From: Closterium sp. Naga37s-1
Taxonomy: Eukaryota; Streptophyta; Zygnematophyceae; Desmidiales; Closteriaceae
Direction of reading: 5' to 3'
Length of the DNA: 64,000 nucleotides
Assembly: GCA_947471745.1 (NCBI GenBank)
Contig: CANJKZ010000080.1
Coordinates: 479,501-543,500, forward strand
In this document: piece after piece, positions 20,072-30,839 of the stretch
Numbering within the stretch: the first letter of the stretch is position 1
Layout: each line of letters begins with the position of its first letter
Translations under genes and position numbers: made by a program
The notes under the pieces: model-generated
Seen by the model: only the letters and a program-made list of their open reading frames with translations
Database searches by the model: none
What the model was told of the DNA's origin: nothing

Positions 20072-22745
20072 TCAAGAAGTGAGCAAGTGAAGGAGAGTAG
20101 GCACAAGGCCTAGAACAGTACAGAAACGCTGATGGTCACAAGGCTGAAGCGCCTTGGTGAACACATCAGCAGTGTTGGCCCGAGTGGCCACGTAGGTAAG
20201 ACGAAGCTGACCACGCTGCTGCAGCTCTCGAGCAAGGAAGAAGCGCAGAGCGATATGCTTCGTTCTGTGCTCCAGTCTGTGCTCCTCACACAAGGCAATG
20301 GCTGCCTTGTTGTCGACGTACAGCACTGGAGGAGAACGAGGCCGCTCTCCGAGGTCGGTCAGCAGGTAGGTGAGCCAGCGTACCTCCTGGGCCGCCATGG
20401 CTGTGGCGTAGATCTCAGCCTCACAACTGGAGCTGAGAACAGAAGAAGAGCGTGTAGAACGCCAAGAAACAGAGCCAGAGCCAAGGCTGAAGGTGTAACC
20501 CTGAGACGACCGCTGAGTAGCCTGGTCGTCAGCCCAAGAAGTCTGAGTGCCCAGTGAGTACAACTCGGTCTCGTCCTCCAAGCACTAGCCACATGCCCGA
20601 CGTACTGCACAAGTAGCGCAACACCCTCTTAGCGGCATCCATGTGCTCCTTCCGGTGACGGCCAGGAGCGACATAGCGTGCAAGGATGCTAAGAGGGTAT
20701 GCAAGGTCAGGTCGAGTGCAGGTCATCAGGTACATGAGGCAGCCCACAAGCTCTGGATACGGGCCACTCGGCTCTACGGACTCATCCGAAGGCAGAGCTG
20801 AGAGCGAGTGACCGGTAGGCAGAGGAGTGGGCTGAGGCGAGGAGTACATGAAGCGGAAGCGCTGAAGGACCTGCTGCACCATGTGTGACTGAGTCAAGGT
20901 GATGGTGCGCCGTGCTCTGTCCCGGGTGATCCGCAAGCCAAGATAGCTTGTCAGTTCACCCAGGTCTGTACACGTGTGTCTCTTCTGCAGCTCCGACTTC
21001 ACGTGGGCGAGTGCCGCAGTGTCAGCAGTGGCAAAGACCAAGTCGTCGACGTACACGAGGATGTAGAACGGCGGCAGCGAAGTGTCGGTGCGTAGAAACA
21101 GCGACGGGTCAGCAGTAGAAGGAGCGAACCCAAGAGCCGCAAGCGTAGTCCTCAGTGTGTCGTGCCACTCACGCGGTGCGTGGCGGAGACCGTAGACTGG
21201 CCGCCGGAGGCTCCACTGGGTACCAGGAGGGAACGACCCAGTGAAGCCAGGTGGGCGGCGCAGCCAGATCTCCTCGTGCAGGCTGCCCTATAGGAAAGCA
21301 GTGCTGAAGTCAAGAGAGTGGAGCTCGTAGTCACGCTGAGCGGCGACGTGCAGCAGAACCCGAAGAGTGGTCAACTTCGGGGTCGGGGAGAAGGTCTGGA
21401 AGAAGTCAACTCCCTCTCGCTGACTGAAGCCTCGTGCAACGTAACGCGCCTTGAAGACAGGCGGAGAACCCGGCGGCCGCTTCACCCTGAAAATCCACAT
21501 GCCACTGACGATGTTCGCCCCAGGTGGGGGAACCTCGTCGATGTAGGTGCCTGTGGACTTCCAAGAAGCCATCTCTGCGTCCATGGCTGTCTGCCACTGA
21601 GAGGAGTACTCACCCGCGATCGCCTCAGCGTAAGAGCGCGGGGTCGGGATGTCTGGAGCATCCGGGTCTCCCTCAGGGGCAACCAGCATGGACACGAGAT
21701 GAGGTAAAGCAGCGGCAAAGCACTCAAACTCCTCCTGCCTGTCCTCAAGGACGTCCGTGCCAAGAGCACACTCACCCCCGACGGACGGAGGACAGACAGA
21801 CTCAGACTCAGCGACAAGGCTAGCGGCGTAGTCTAGACGACAAGCGGCAGCAAAGGCAACTAACTCAGCAACTAGAGCAGACGCAGCAGAGGACTCAAAG
21901 GTAGGGTCAGTGACAACAGTGGCGAGGAGACGCGTGACAGTAGGACTGGCAGCACGAATGGAGTCAGACTCCGGGTCAGCAAGAGCAGGAAGAGAGGAAG
22001 CAGGAGGAGACGGCAGAAGGACACGCTGAGGAGCAGTGGAAGGACGAAGCGCCATCTGGTGAGTGCCTGGGACAGCAGGTGGACGCTGACGCGGGACACG
22101 ACGACCAGTGCGAGCAGCACGAACAGGCGACGCTGACCGAGACTCTGGCGACACAGGACGAGACTCAGGCTCACGACGCTCAGTGAGACCGCCTGTCGGA
22201 CCAGTGTAAGGAGAAGGACCAGGGAGTGGCGAGGCAGGCGGTAACTGTGACTGCGACTGGACAGGTGGAGGACACTCTAAGGAGGGAGCAGGACTAGGGG
22301 GAGGCGGCTGACCAAGAACCTGCTGAAGGAGCGGAACGAAGTACGGCCGCGGCCGCGCAGTGCCTCCAAAACCAGCAGAGGCACCACCAGTACCCTCAGC
22401 TCCAGGGTCTCCAGCTGCACCAGCAGCACCAGCTCCCGGGTCCGCAGCACCAGCAGCAGCTCCAACTCCAGGGTCCGCAGCTCCAGCAGCAGCTCCAACT
22501 CCAGGGTCCGCAGCACCAGCAGCAGCTCCAACGCCCGGGTCCGCAGCACCAGCAGCAGCTCCAACGCCCGGGTCCGCAGCACCAGCAGCAGCTCCAACGT
22601 CCGGGTCCGCAGCATCAGCAGCAGCTCCAACGCCCGGGTCCTCAGCACCAGCAGCAGCTCCTACGCCCAAGTCCTCAGCACCAGCAGCACCTCCAGTAGT
22701 AGCAGTAGGAGCAGTTGAAAGAAACAGGAATGATTGAACTAGCAC
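20072..22745 (-). pseudogene. copia pol remnant (linker, reverse transcriptase, RNase H) of family D
   Basis: Read from right to left: Ala/Gly/Pro repeats (GAADPGVGAA units, about 22690-22370); a Pro/Arg-rich linker; then reverse transcriptase (VSGMWIFRVKRPPGS … LHSLDFSTAFL) to about 21288, where a stop interrupts. It continues with YVDDLVF (about 21056-21040), the TCTDLGEL block and RNase H (SCEAEIYATAM, YVDNKAAIAL, FTKAL) to the stop at 20072. Breaks lie near 21290 and between the two frames overlapping around 20530-20580. Close to the intact polyprotein at 30840-36770, but dead. Confidence 0.88.
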
Positions 22746-22838
22746 AAAGTTGGGTACAAGTAGGAAACCCTAAGTTTGTGTACCCCCTAAGGCTAAACCC
22801 ACTATAGCCTACACAATGTAAACATACAATGTTTGACA
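22717..22838 (-). repeat. 5' LTR of family D element, inner end truncated
   Basis: Identical to 19715-19836. The inner 9 bp are missing at the junction with the GCAGCAGC-type linker repeat, which marks an internal deletion. Confidence 0.88.
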
Positions 22839-22909
22839 TATCTGGTGAAGGCTTTGCTGCTCGCTGCTGAGCTGAAGAAGGGATTTGCCTCGATCACCTT
22901 TGTGGCTGA

Positions 22910-23235
22910 CGTGCCCAGTCAATTGTTGTTGCTGCGAGTGTCAGGTGGGTTGTTGTTGCTAGGAGTATCAGGTGGGTTGTTGTTGTTGCTGGGAGTATCA
23001 GATAGGTTGTTGTTGCTGGGAGTATCAGGTGGGTTGTTTTTGCTGGGAGTATCAGGTGGGTTGTTGTTGCTGGGAGTATCAGGTGGGTTGTTGTTGCTGG
23101 GAGTATCAGGTGGGTTGTTGTTGCTAGGAGTATTAGGTGGGTTGTTGTTGCTGGGAGTGTCAGGTGGGTTGCTGTTGGTGGGAGTGTCAGGTGGGTTGCT
23201 GTTGGTGGGAGTATCAGGTGGGTTGTTGGGAGGCT
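22910..23235 (+). repeat. 27-bp-type tandem repeat in the eIF2D pseudogene
   Basis: About eleven imperfect units of GGTGGGTTGTTGTTGCTGGG plus AGTATCA follow the exon 8 end sequence (…GACGTGCC). The unit contains the donor-like CAGGTGGGT, as at the intact exon 8 junction (CCAG|GTGGGT), so this is again an amplified exon/intron edge. Confidence 0.8.
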
Positions 23236-23773
23236 TATCTGGTGGAGGATGAGCTGCTCGCTGCTGAGCTGCGATAGAAGTTTGTTTCGAGCACTTTGGT
23301 GGCTCAAGTGGATTCTGCTGCAACAGGTGCCAGAGCTATATCGATCATTCTACTACAAAAGTCCCGACCCGACCCTACGGGTACCGACCCTACCAGGTCT
23401 GGCTGCAAGGTCTGGCATTGTATTTCTTTTCTTTTCCGAGCACCTGAGTGCACAAGTGCTAGGTGAGTATAGCCATGCAACGTTGCTGAAGTGCTTGAGC
23501 ACCCATTTTTTGTAGTTATGTTTTATCCCTTTTCTATTCGCATGCAACCCCCTACTGTTTCCCCGTTTTCCTTCGTCCCTTTTCTTCCACGCTACAACTC
23601 CCTTTCGATTTCTGCCTCCTCCCTCCTCCCTCCGTGTTGCCCTTTCTTTGCTTAAAAGTAGGCAAGAAGGGGCAACATGAGGAGGGATCCTGCATAAGTT
23701 GTCTTGGCAGCTTGCGGATTCGTATGGCATTCCAAAATCCTATGGAACGGCGATCATTCACACCAGAAGGTGA

Positions 23774-24528
23774 TGCATGTATGTAATTATCCTGAAGTTC
23801 CTATACGTAGTATGGCACTTCGCCCTCATCCGTCCAATGGGAATCCTAGAAACAATCTGAATCATATGCAATTATATCCGTAGTCGATGGCAAAGTGTTA
23901 ATATGTTTTTTCAGAACATCATACATTACTATTCATGATGACGCCTCATTTTATGGTAATCATGGATTGGTTCTGAATTTAATGCTCATGGATCATCCCT
24001 TAGTTGGAAACTTAGTATATTTAGTAGTGTAGTTGTTTAGGTATGCATCTCAAATCAAAGCCGTGTAGTTCCTATAATTCACTTCCAGTTTGCACCCCCC
24101 ATATCTCACCGCGATTCAAGCAGTTCTTGAAGCTGGGAATGCGATCAATTCTCCTGAGAACCCGTTAGTGATTCACGCAAACCGATTCTTATCCCTATTT
24201 AACGCTCTGGAAACGTGTGTAATACGCCACGCCACCCAACATCCACTCTGTGGTTGATCTACTCACTCATCCCAATTAATTATGGTTGGAACTTTTGAAC
24301 GCGTCTCACTGAGCTTCTTGATTGTGATTCGCTGAGGATCACGGTTCGCGATAGTGACAGCGCTGAGCGTGAGCAACTGCGCTTCAACCCCCACACATTT
24401 ATTACGATGCGCCCACTTCACACCATACAAATGCCCACACCTTTTTCCTTGCAACACCATTCCCACATTTCCGAGCTCATTCACTAGCTTCCAACCTGCA
24501 TCCTCTTTAGTAGCTAATAGAATTGATC
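23774..24528. other. upstream region of the truncated secreted-protein paralogue
   Basis: No coding sequence. From about 23995 it matches 39050-39850 upstream of the intact secreted-protein gene (shared TATGTATCTCAAATCAAA-type stretch, GATTCGTATCC-type stretch and CATACAAATA before the start), which shows a segmental duplication. Confidence 0.75.
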
Positions 24529-25040
24529 ATGGCGCGCCTGCTTACTGCTTTCCTTCTCCTGCTTGCCTTCGCCGTCACTCTCGCATCATTCGCTTCTACT
24601 GCTGCTGCTCGATCTGATCTACTTCATGGCAATGGGATGACTATTGACGGTAGGTTGCAGACCCGTGCCAATTATTTACGTGCGATAATAACGTGCATCT
24701 CGAGAGGTTGGCTCCATGTTATGGTAATGTGCATATCCGTGCGATGGTGACGCGCATCTCGAGCAACTGAGCACGTCCTCAATGCTTGGCTCTAGTAGAA
24801 TGCCTGAAACGACAATGAATTGCACTCGCGTCGTACCTGCACACATTTTTGCTCCCTCACTTGTTTTCAGTCGAATTTTGTGCCTTTTTTTTTCCGAACT
24901 TTGAGTCTGTTCTTTAGTCGAAGCGCCTGACACTCCCTCCCTCCCTTTGCCTCCCCTCATTCCTTTTTCCCGGTCCCCTCGTCCCCTGCGCGAATATACG
25001 TGTCGGCATGGCGTGGCGGCAGGTGCCATCACGTATGCCG
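23995..25040 (+). repeat. segmental duplication, copy 1
   Basis: Similar, with indels, to 39050-40830: upstream region, first exon of the secreted-protein gene, and intron 1 up to the exon 2 acceptor (TGTCGGCATGGCGTGGCGGCAG in both, about 25000 and 40787). The match ends where the family B copia remnant begins. Confidence 0.82.
24529..24649 (+). pseudogene. truncated paralogue of the secreted Cys-protein gene (exon 1 only)
   Basis: Exon 1 encodes a signal peptide (MARLLTAFLLLLAFAVTLAS…) and the first mature residues, ending at GACG|GTAGGT, the same phase-1 junction and the same 121-bp length as exon 1 of the gene at 39853. The intron 1 equivalent reaches the exon 2 acceptor near 25022, but after a few bases the sequence runs into a truncated copia element. 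No exon 2 or 3 follows, so it cannot encode the full protein, though a short secreted peptide could still be made by read-through of intron 1. Confidence 0.82.
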
Positions 25041-25082
25041 TCCCTCTGCATGTAGCTCAATCTCAATCTGCGGCCGCATACA
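24650..25082 (+). other. intron 1 remnant of the truncated secreted-protein paralogue
   Basis: Homologous to intron 1 of the intact gene (CACTCGCGTCGTACCTGCACA and CGTGTCGGCATGGCGTGGCG blocks). It ends at the breakpoint with copia sequence at about 25040-25083. Confidence 0.7.
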
Positions 25083-25089
25083 CCGAATG

Positions 25090-26520
25090 AGAAGTAACGC
25101 ATTACCCTCTTCGCAGCATCAAAGTGCACCTTTCGGTGCCTACCGGGTGCCACGTAGCAAGCCAGAAGGCTGAGAGGGTACGCGAGGTCAGGTCGTGTGC
25201 ACGTCATCAGGTACATGAGGCAGCCCACAAGCTCTGGGTACGGACCACTCGGCTCTACGCACTCGTCCGAAGGTGGAGCTGAGAGCGCATGGCCGGTAGC
25301 CAGAGGAGTGGGTTGTGGCGAGGAGTACGTGAAGCGGAAGCGCTGAAGGACCTGGTGCACCATGTGTGACTGAGTGAGGGTGATGGTGCGCCGTGGTCTG
25401 TCCCGGGTGATCTGCAAGCCAAGATAGCTCCGCAGCTCACCCAGGTCAGTGCAGGTGTGTCTCTCCTGCAGCTCCGCCTTCACAAGGGTCAGTGCCTCAG
25501 TGTCAGCAGTAGCAAAAACCAAGTCGTCGACGTACACGAGGATGTAGAACGGCGGCAGAGTAGTGTCGGTGCGTAGAAACAGCGACGGGTCAGCAGTCGA
25601 AGGTGCAAACCCAAGAGCCGCAAGTGTCGTCCTCAGTGTGTCGTGCCACTCTTGGGGCGCCTGACGCAGGCCGTACACTGGTCGCCGTAGGCGCCACTGG
25701 GTACCCGCAGGAAACGACCCAGTGAAGCCCTGTGGACGGCGCAACCAGATGGCCTCGTGAAGGCTACCCTGCAAGAAAGCTGTCGAGAAGTCGAGGGAGT
25801 GCAGCTCGTAGTCACGCTGAGCTGCAACGTGTAGCAACACCCGAAGAGTGGTCATCTTCGGGGTGGGGGAGAAGGTCTGAAAGAAGTCGACCCCCTCACG
25901 CTGACTGAAGCCTCGAGCAACGTAACGTGCCTTGAAGGCAGGCGGAGAACCCGGCGGCCGCTTCACCCTGAAAATCCACATGCCACTGACGATGTTCGCC
26001 CCAGGTGGGGGAACCTCGTCGACGTAGGTGCCTGTGGACTTCCAAGAAACCATCTCTACGTCCATGGCTGTCTGCCACTGAGAGGAGTACTCACCCGAAA
26101 TCGCCTCCCTGTAGGAGCGCGGGGTGGGGATGTCAAGTGCATCCGGGTCTCCCTCAGGGGCAATCAGGATGGTCGCGTGATGGGGTGAAGCGGCAGCAAG
26201 GCACTCCAGCTCCTCCTGTCTGTCCTCAAGAACGTCACAGCCAAGGGCAGTACAGCCAAGAGCAGTCTCACCCCCGACGGACGGAGGACAGGCAGGGACA
26301 GGGTCAGAGAGAAGACTCGCAAGGTAGTCTAGGCGGTACACAGCAGCAAAGTCAGCGAGCTCAGCTACTAGGGCAGACGCAGTAGGAGACGAGAACGTAG
26401 GGTCCGTCACAACCGTAGCAAGAAGGCGAGTAACAGTCGGACTGGACGCACGAGCAAGGTCAGACGGAGGGTCAGCAACATCAGGCAGAGAGGACGCAGG
26501 AGGTAACGGTAGTACAACAC
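25090..26520 (-). pseudogene. family B reverse transcriptase and partial RNase H remnant
   Basis: Contains WIFRVKRPPGSPPAF, LHSLDFSTAFLQGS, YVDDLVFATAD and the GCLMYLMTCTRPDLAYPL block, then stops resembling copia after KRVMRYF, before the RNase H catalytic residues. The upstream frame is separated by a stop near 26522. It is most similar to the intact polyprotein in the nested element. Confidence 0.88.
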
Positions 26521-26522
26521 GC

Positions 26523-28546
26523 TAAGGAACAGAGGAAGGACGGAGTGTCATATCGTGAGTGCCGGGGACAGCCGGAGCACGCGGACGATGAACATGAGGA
26601 ACACGAGCACGGACAGCAACTCTAGGCTCAGGCTCAAGGTCAAAGCTAGACTCAGGCTCTCGACGCTCAGGGGTGGAAGCACGAGTCTCAGGCTCTCGAC
26701 GCTCAGTCAGGGGCTCTGATACCGCAGTGTAAGGAGCAGGAGCAGGCAGTGGGGAGTGTGGTAGCAGCGGTGGCTGTGACTGGTCCGCTGGCGGACACAG
26801 CAACGGAGGAGTAGCACCTGCCACAGGGAAGCCAGTAGAACCTGGCGGAAGACTGAGAAGGTGGCGAAGAGCACCAGTAGCTCCCGTACCTCTAGCACGA
26901 GAAGCTCCTCCAGTACCCCCAGCAACACCTCCAGCACCAGTAGCACCAGCACCTCCAGCACCACGAGCTCCGACAGCGCCATCACCTCGAGCACCAGTAG
27001 TACCTCCAGTACCTCCAGCTCCAACGCCTCCAGCACCAGCAGTACCAGCACCTCCAGGGTCAGCAGCTCCCGCAGCTCCAGCACCAGTAGCACCAGCACC
27101 TCCAGTGCCACCAGCTCCAGTACCTCCAGCACCGGCAGCAGCTCCAGTACCTCCTGCACCAGCAGCACCTCTAGTACCTCCAGTAGGACCTCCAGGCCTA
27201 GTAGCTCCAGTACCTCCAGCTCCAGAACATCCAGAAGGACTCGCAGCACCCCCAGAGTCAGCACCCGAAGTCTCAGCACCCCCAGAGTCAGCACCCAAAG
27301 TCTCAGTACCCTCAGTCCCAGGACCCTCAGGCTCAGCACCCTCAATCTCAGCACCCTCAGTCTCAGCACCCTCAGGCTCAGTACCCTCAGTCCCAGCACC
27401 CTCAGTCCTAGCACCCTCAGTCTCTGCTCCAGTGTCCACAGCAGTAGGCTGCAGAGGCGGCGAAGACGGCAGAGGTGGGAACCCGAGGGGGGTAGCCAGA
27501 CGCGGAGAGCAGGCACCCCCAGACTCACCACCCCCAGCCCCAGCTCCAGTAGTCTCAGCTCCAGAGTCCACAGCAGCAGGCTGCGGAGGCGGCGAAGACG
27601 GCCGTGGCGGGAAGCCCGGGGGGGTCGCCAAGCGAGGAGTGTGGCGAGTGGTCGCCGTGCCGTCGGCGACGGCGTCACCCCCCTCAGGTGAGTCAGAGGA
27701 GTCAGAAGAGATCTCAACTGGCTCATCCAAGGGGGGTGGGTCTACCTGGGACACACCTGAGGGAGCAGGACCCTGTGGGGGGAGGGGGTCTACCGGGGGG
27801 GGGACTGGTACCAGGAAGAGGGGTGCAAGGGGGACCGGGTGGGACGCGTGCGGGTGAAGTCGGTAGTAACAGACCGACTCGTCGAAGGTGACGTCTTGAG
27901 AGGACAGAACACGACGCGAGGCAGGGTGGTAGAACTGCCAGGGTGGAGCGTCGGTGGGGAAGCCCAGGAAGACACAGCGGAGAGTGCGAGAAGAGAGCTT
28001 GCTCGCTTTGGTATCGCAAACAAGGGAGAGCGCGCCCCAGACCCGAAACGACGACACATCACCAGGCTGTCCCGTCCAACGAAGTGTGGGCGAGGTCTCT
28101 GGAGCAGAGACACGAGGCCAAAGGTTGAGCTGATGCGCGGCGTATCGGACCGCAAACGGCCATAGGAAATGGGGAGCAGCCGCATGGATCATGGAGGTAC
28201 GAGCAACCTCCATGATCAGGCCAATGCGACGCTCAACGATCCCATTTTGCTGCGGAGAGGCCGGAAGCCTGAACGACTGGGCGATGCCCTCATCCTGGCA
28301 GAACGTCTCAAGGACGCCAGAAGAGAACTCACCTCCCCTGTCAGAGTGCAGACGCAGGACTGGGAAGTCCTGATGAAAGTGCTCGTGTAGCTGGAGACGA
28401 GTAGCACGGATCCAGGGGATCAAAACACCGATGACATCCGCCTTGCGACGTAAGGGGAAGACTGTGGTGTAGCATGTGTATTCGTCAACAACCAGCAGGA
28501 AGTAGCGCTCTTGGTCCGTCCCACCGACGGGGGCCGGGCCCCACAC
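26523..28546 (-). pseudogene. family B integrase core and repeat-rich linker remnant
   Basis: Integrase core motifs are visible: WGPAPVGG…RYFLLVVDEY, HSDRGGEFSSGV and QNGIVERRIG, followed by VWGALS and the FLGFPTDAP block. The linker is a long series of 5-residue and 3-residue Gly/Ala/Glu/Thr repeats (GAETEGAEIEGAE; GAGGTGAGGTG) between about 27450 and 26880. The integrase zinc domain and upstream frame are separated by stops around 28550-28750. Confidence 0.85.
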
Positions 28547-28754
28547 GTCCAGGTTGGAGAGTCTGCAGAGGAGCAGTGGTCAGAGCAAACTCAGAGGAGT
28601 GAGGAGCGGCGCACTGCCGCCCCTCGACGCAAAGAAGGCACGGTGGCGCAAGTGAGTGCGGGAGGGTGGGCAGGGTCTCAGGGAGGCCAGTGACCAGGAG
28701 CCGGGAGTGCATGCTGCGCATACGCTGCAGGGAGGGGTGACCAAGACGGTGGTG

Positions 28755-29564
28755 CTAGCGCTGAGTCTCGTGCGTGAGTAATCTGCACGAGCAAGACGCA
28801 GCTAACTGCCCTGACGCAAACGCTCGACTCGACGCAGATACCTGACCTGACTCAGCCACTTGTGCAGACGCAGTGGTCAGTGTGTACAGACTAGACCCAG
28901 GCTGTCGAGTGAACGTAGCCAGGTGACGGCCAGTCCGGGAGCACGTACAGATCGCCACACGCTGCCCTCCAGGAATAAAGGTATCAACCCAGACATCCTG
29001 AATGGCAGCGTTGCTCACCAAGTTCGTCGAGAACGTGGGGAGGTGGAGACCTGGCAAAGAGCTGGAGGGGACTGCTGGACAAGGGAGGACCGTGAAGGCT
29101 CTAGCAGCCACTGGGCCCCCAGAGGGGTCAGCCAGTGAGACAGGGACATGTGCTGTGAGTGGTGTGACTGTGGTGCAATCACGGAAGAAGCAACGTGACG
29201 CGCCTGAGTCAATGGTGAAAGTGTGCAAGACCTCAGCTGAGGCAGGACCTGTGGTAGTAGACGCACTAGCACCTAGAGCGTCGGTAGACTCACGGGCACC
29301 TAGAGCTGCAGCAGACTCACTAGCACCTGGAGCGGCAGCAGACTCACTAGCACCTGGAGTGGCAGCAGACTCACTAACACCTGGAGTGGCAGCAGACTCA
29401 CTAACACCAAGTGCAGCGGTCCTAACAGAACGATAACCTCCACCACCAGGACGACCTCGCTGAATAACCCACTCACGAAGCTGTCGAGGGGTGGGGTCTT
29501 CCGGGAGAAGCAGTGCCCGCTGCTGTCCACCCCTGGCCGCAGCAACTGCCGCGGAAGTGGCCAT
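28755..29564 (-). pseudogene. family B gag end and protease remnant
   Basis: The frame begins MATSAAVAAARGGQQ, has a segment like that before protease in the nested element (PRQLREWVIQRGR), then Ala/Ser repeats (GVSESAATP units), the protease motif TIDSGASRCFF, and PGSSLYTL. It ends at CRLLTHETQR near the integrase zinc domain. The capsid part of gag is absent, replaced by CAG-type repeats. Confidence 0.82.
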
Positions 29565-29579
29565 GACAGACAGTGACTG

Positions 29580-29773
29580 TCAGGAGTAGGTCCAGCACCT
29601 CCAGCTCCTACAGCGCCAGCAGCACCTCCTGCACTCCCAGCAGCACCTAGTAGCAAAAGTAGCAGCAGCAGCAGTAGTAACAGCAGCAGGGCGGTTCGGT
29701 GGGGCTGGGAGGCCGCACCTCCACCACTCCCAGCAGTACTCCCTCCAGCAGCAGCAGTAGCAGGGCGGCTCGG

Positions 29774-29804
<31 letters not shown>

Positions 29805-29955
29805 ACCGAGTAGCACTAGCTGTAGCAGCAGTAGTTGCAGCAGCAGCAGCAACAGTGACAGCTCAGGTTGGGCGGCGCGGCTCGGACAGGGCGGCGCGGC
29901 TCGGGCTCAGTGGCGGAGCAGCAGCGGCAAGCAGCAGCAGCAGCCGGCGCTCAGT

Positions 29956-30001
<46 letters not shown>

Positions 30002-30490
30002 AGGAGCAGCTGCAGCAAGTAGCAGCAGCAGTAGCAAGGAGGAGCAGCTACAGCAAGTAGCAGCAGCAAGGAGGAGCAGCTGCAGCAAGTAGCAGCAGCA
30101 GCAGCAAGGAGGAGCAGCTGCAGCAAGTAGCAGCAGCAAGAGCAGGGAGGAGCAGCTGCAGCAAGTAGCAGCAGCGGCAGCAAGGAGGAGGAGCTGCAGC
30201 AAGTAGCAGCAGTAGCAGTGCCAGTAGTAGCAGCTGTAGCAAGGGCAGTAGTAGCAGCAGCAGCAGTAGCACTAGCTGTAGCAGCAGTAGTTGCAGTAGC
30301 AGTGCCAGTAGTAGCAACTGTAGCAAGGGCAGTAGTAGCAGCAGCAGCAGTAGCACTAGCTGTAGCAGCAGTAGTTGCAGTAGCAGCAGTAGTACTAGCT
30401 GTAGCAGCACTAGTTGAAGTAGCAATAGCAGTGACAGCTCGGGCTGGGCGGCGCGGCTCGGACACAGTGGCAGAGCAGCAGCGGCACGTA
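29580..30490. repeat. CAG/CTG-rich microsatellite region in family B element
   Basis: Long runs of AGCAGCAGC mixed with AGCAGTAGT and AAGGAGGAGCAGCTGCAGCA units. The longest pure CAG-type run is about 29950-29998. All frames are largely open (poly-Ala, poly-Ser, poly-Leu), so the predicted frames here are not genes. Confidence 0.88.
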
Positions 30491-30495
30491 GCAGT

Positions 30496-30627
30496 TGAGG
30501 AGATTTGAACAAGAATGGATGAACTATGAAATGAAGTGAGTACAAATATGAAACCCTAATTGGTTGTACCCCCTATGGGATACCCCACTATAGCCTACAC
30601 AACAGCATAAGCTATAATGTTCTGACA
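30496..30627 (-). repeat. 3' LTR of family B' element (132 bp)
   Basis: Identical to 37856-37987. On the element strand it starts TGTCAGAACATT and ends CAAATCTCCTCA. It includes the core GTGTAGGCTATAGTGGGG shared with other LTR families here. Confidence 0.95.
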
Positions 30628-30839
30628 CACCCCCATAGGCAAAGTGGGGGAGAACAAGGGGTCACAAGACCAGTCAAGCAAAGTAAAGCAAAGCAAGCTC
30701 AGGGTGGATCACAAAGTCACCACACAGTCCGAGCACAGGGTCAAGGCCACACGGCCAGTTCACATGCAAGAGTACACACATATATATAAAGCTAGACAAG
30801 CAAGAGCAGGTATATATATATGTGAGAGTACAGGCAAGG

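Larger units (their letters stand above)
19706..22838 (-). mobile_element. internally deleted copia element, family D, inserted in the eIF2D pseudogene
   Basis: It reads on the minus strand. Perfect 5-bp target duplications TATCT (19701-19705 and 22839-22843) flank it, splitting the pseudo-exon 8 sequence GAGGCT|TATCT|GGTGAAGGC. The LTRs are 131 bp (19706-19836) and about 122 bp (22717-22838), identical where they overlap; the right one lacks its inner 9 bp together with the primer binding site. gag, protease and integrase are gone: the INT-RT linker repeat joins directly to the right LTR. The remaining interior is linker, reverse transcriptase and RNase H. Identical LTRs imply recent insertion, with the deletion before or soon after. 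Confidence 0.92.
16845..23773 (+). pseudogene. eIF2D pseudogene, paralogue of the gene at 43462-50164
   Basis: Remnants of most exons occur in order. Exon 1 (16845-16921) lacks its first half and has a 12-13 bp deletion. Exon 2 (17198-17309) has the same 112-bp length as the intact exon but an in-frame TAA at 17240-17242. Exon 6 start-like copies lie at about 17431-17540 and in the 33-bp array. The exon 6 end (LQALSVSVKP) is the likely source of the 19-bp array. Exon 8 start copies are at about 19153 and 19281; the SUI1 part of exon 8 is at about 19575-19705 and resumes at 22839 after a retrotransposon. A further exon 8 end copy lies near 23229-23300 and exon 9 is at 23662-23773. Exons 3, 4, 5 and 7 were not recognised. 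Stops, deletions and the 3.1-kb insertion rule out a functional product. Confidence 0.88.

Noticed and set aside
29699..30545. Several poly-Ala, poly-Ser and poly-Leu open frames
   Set aside because: CAG-type microsatellite read in different frames.
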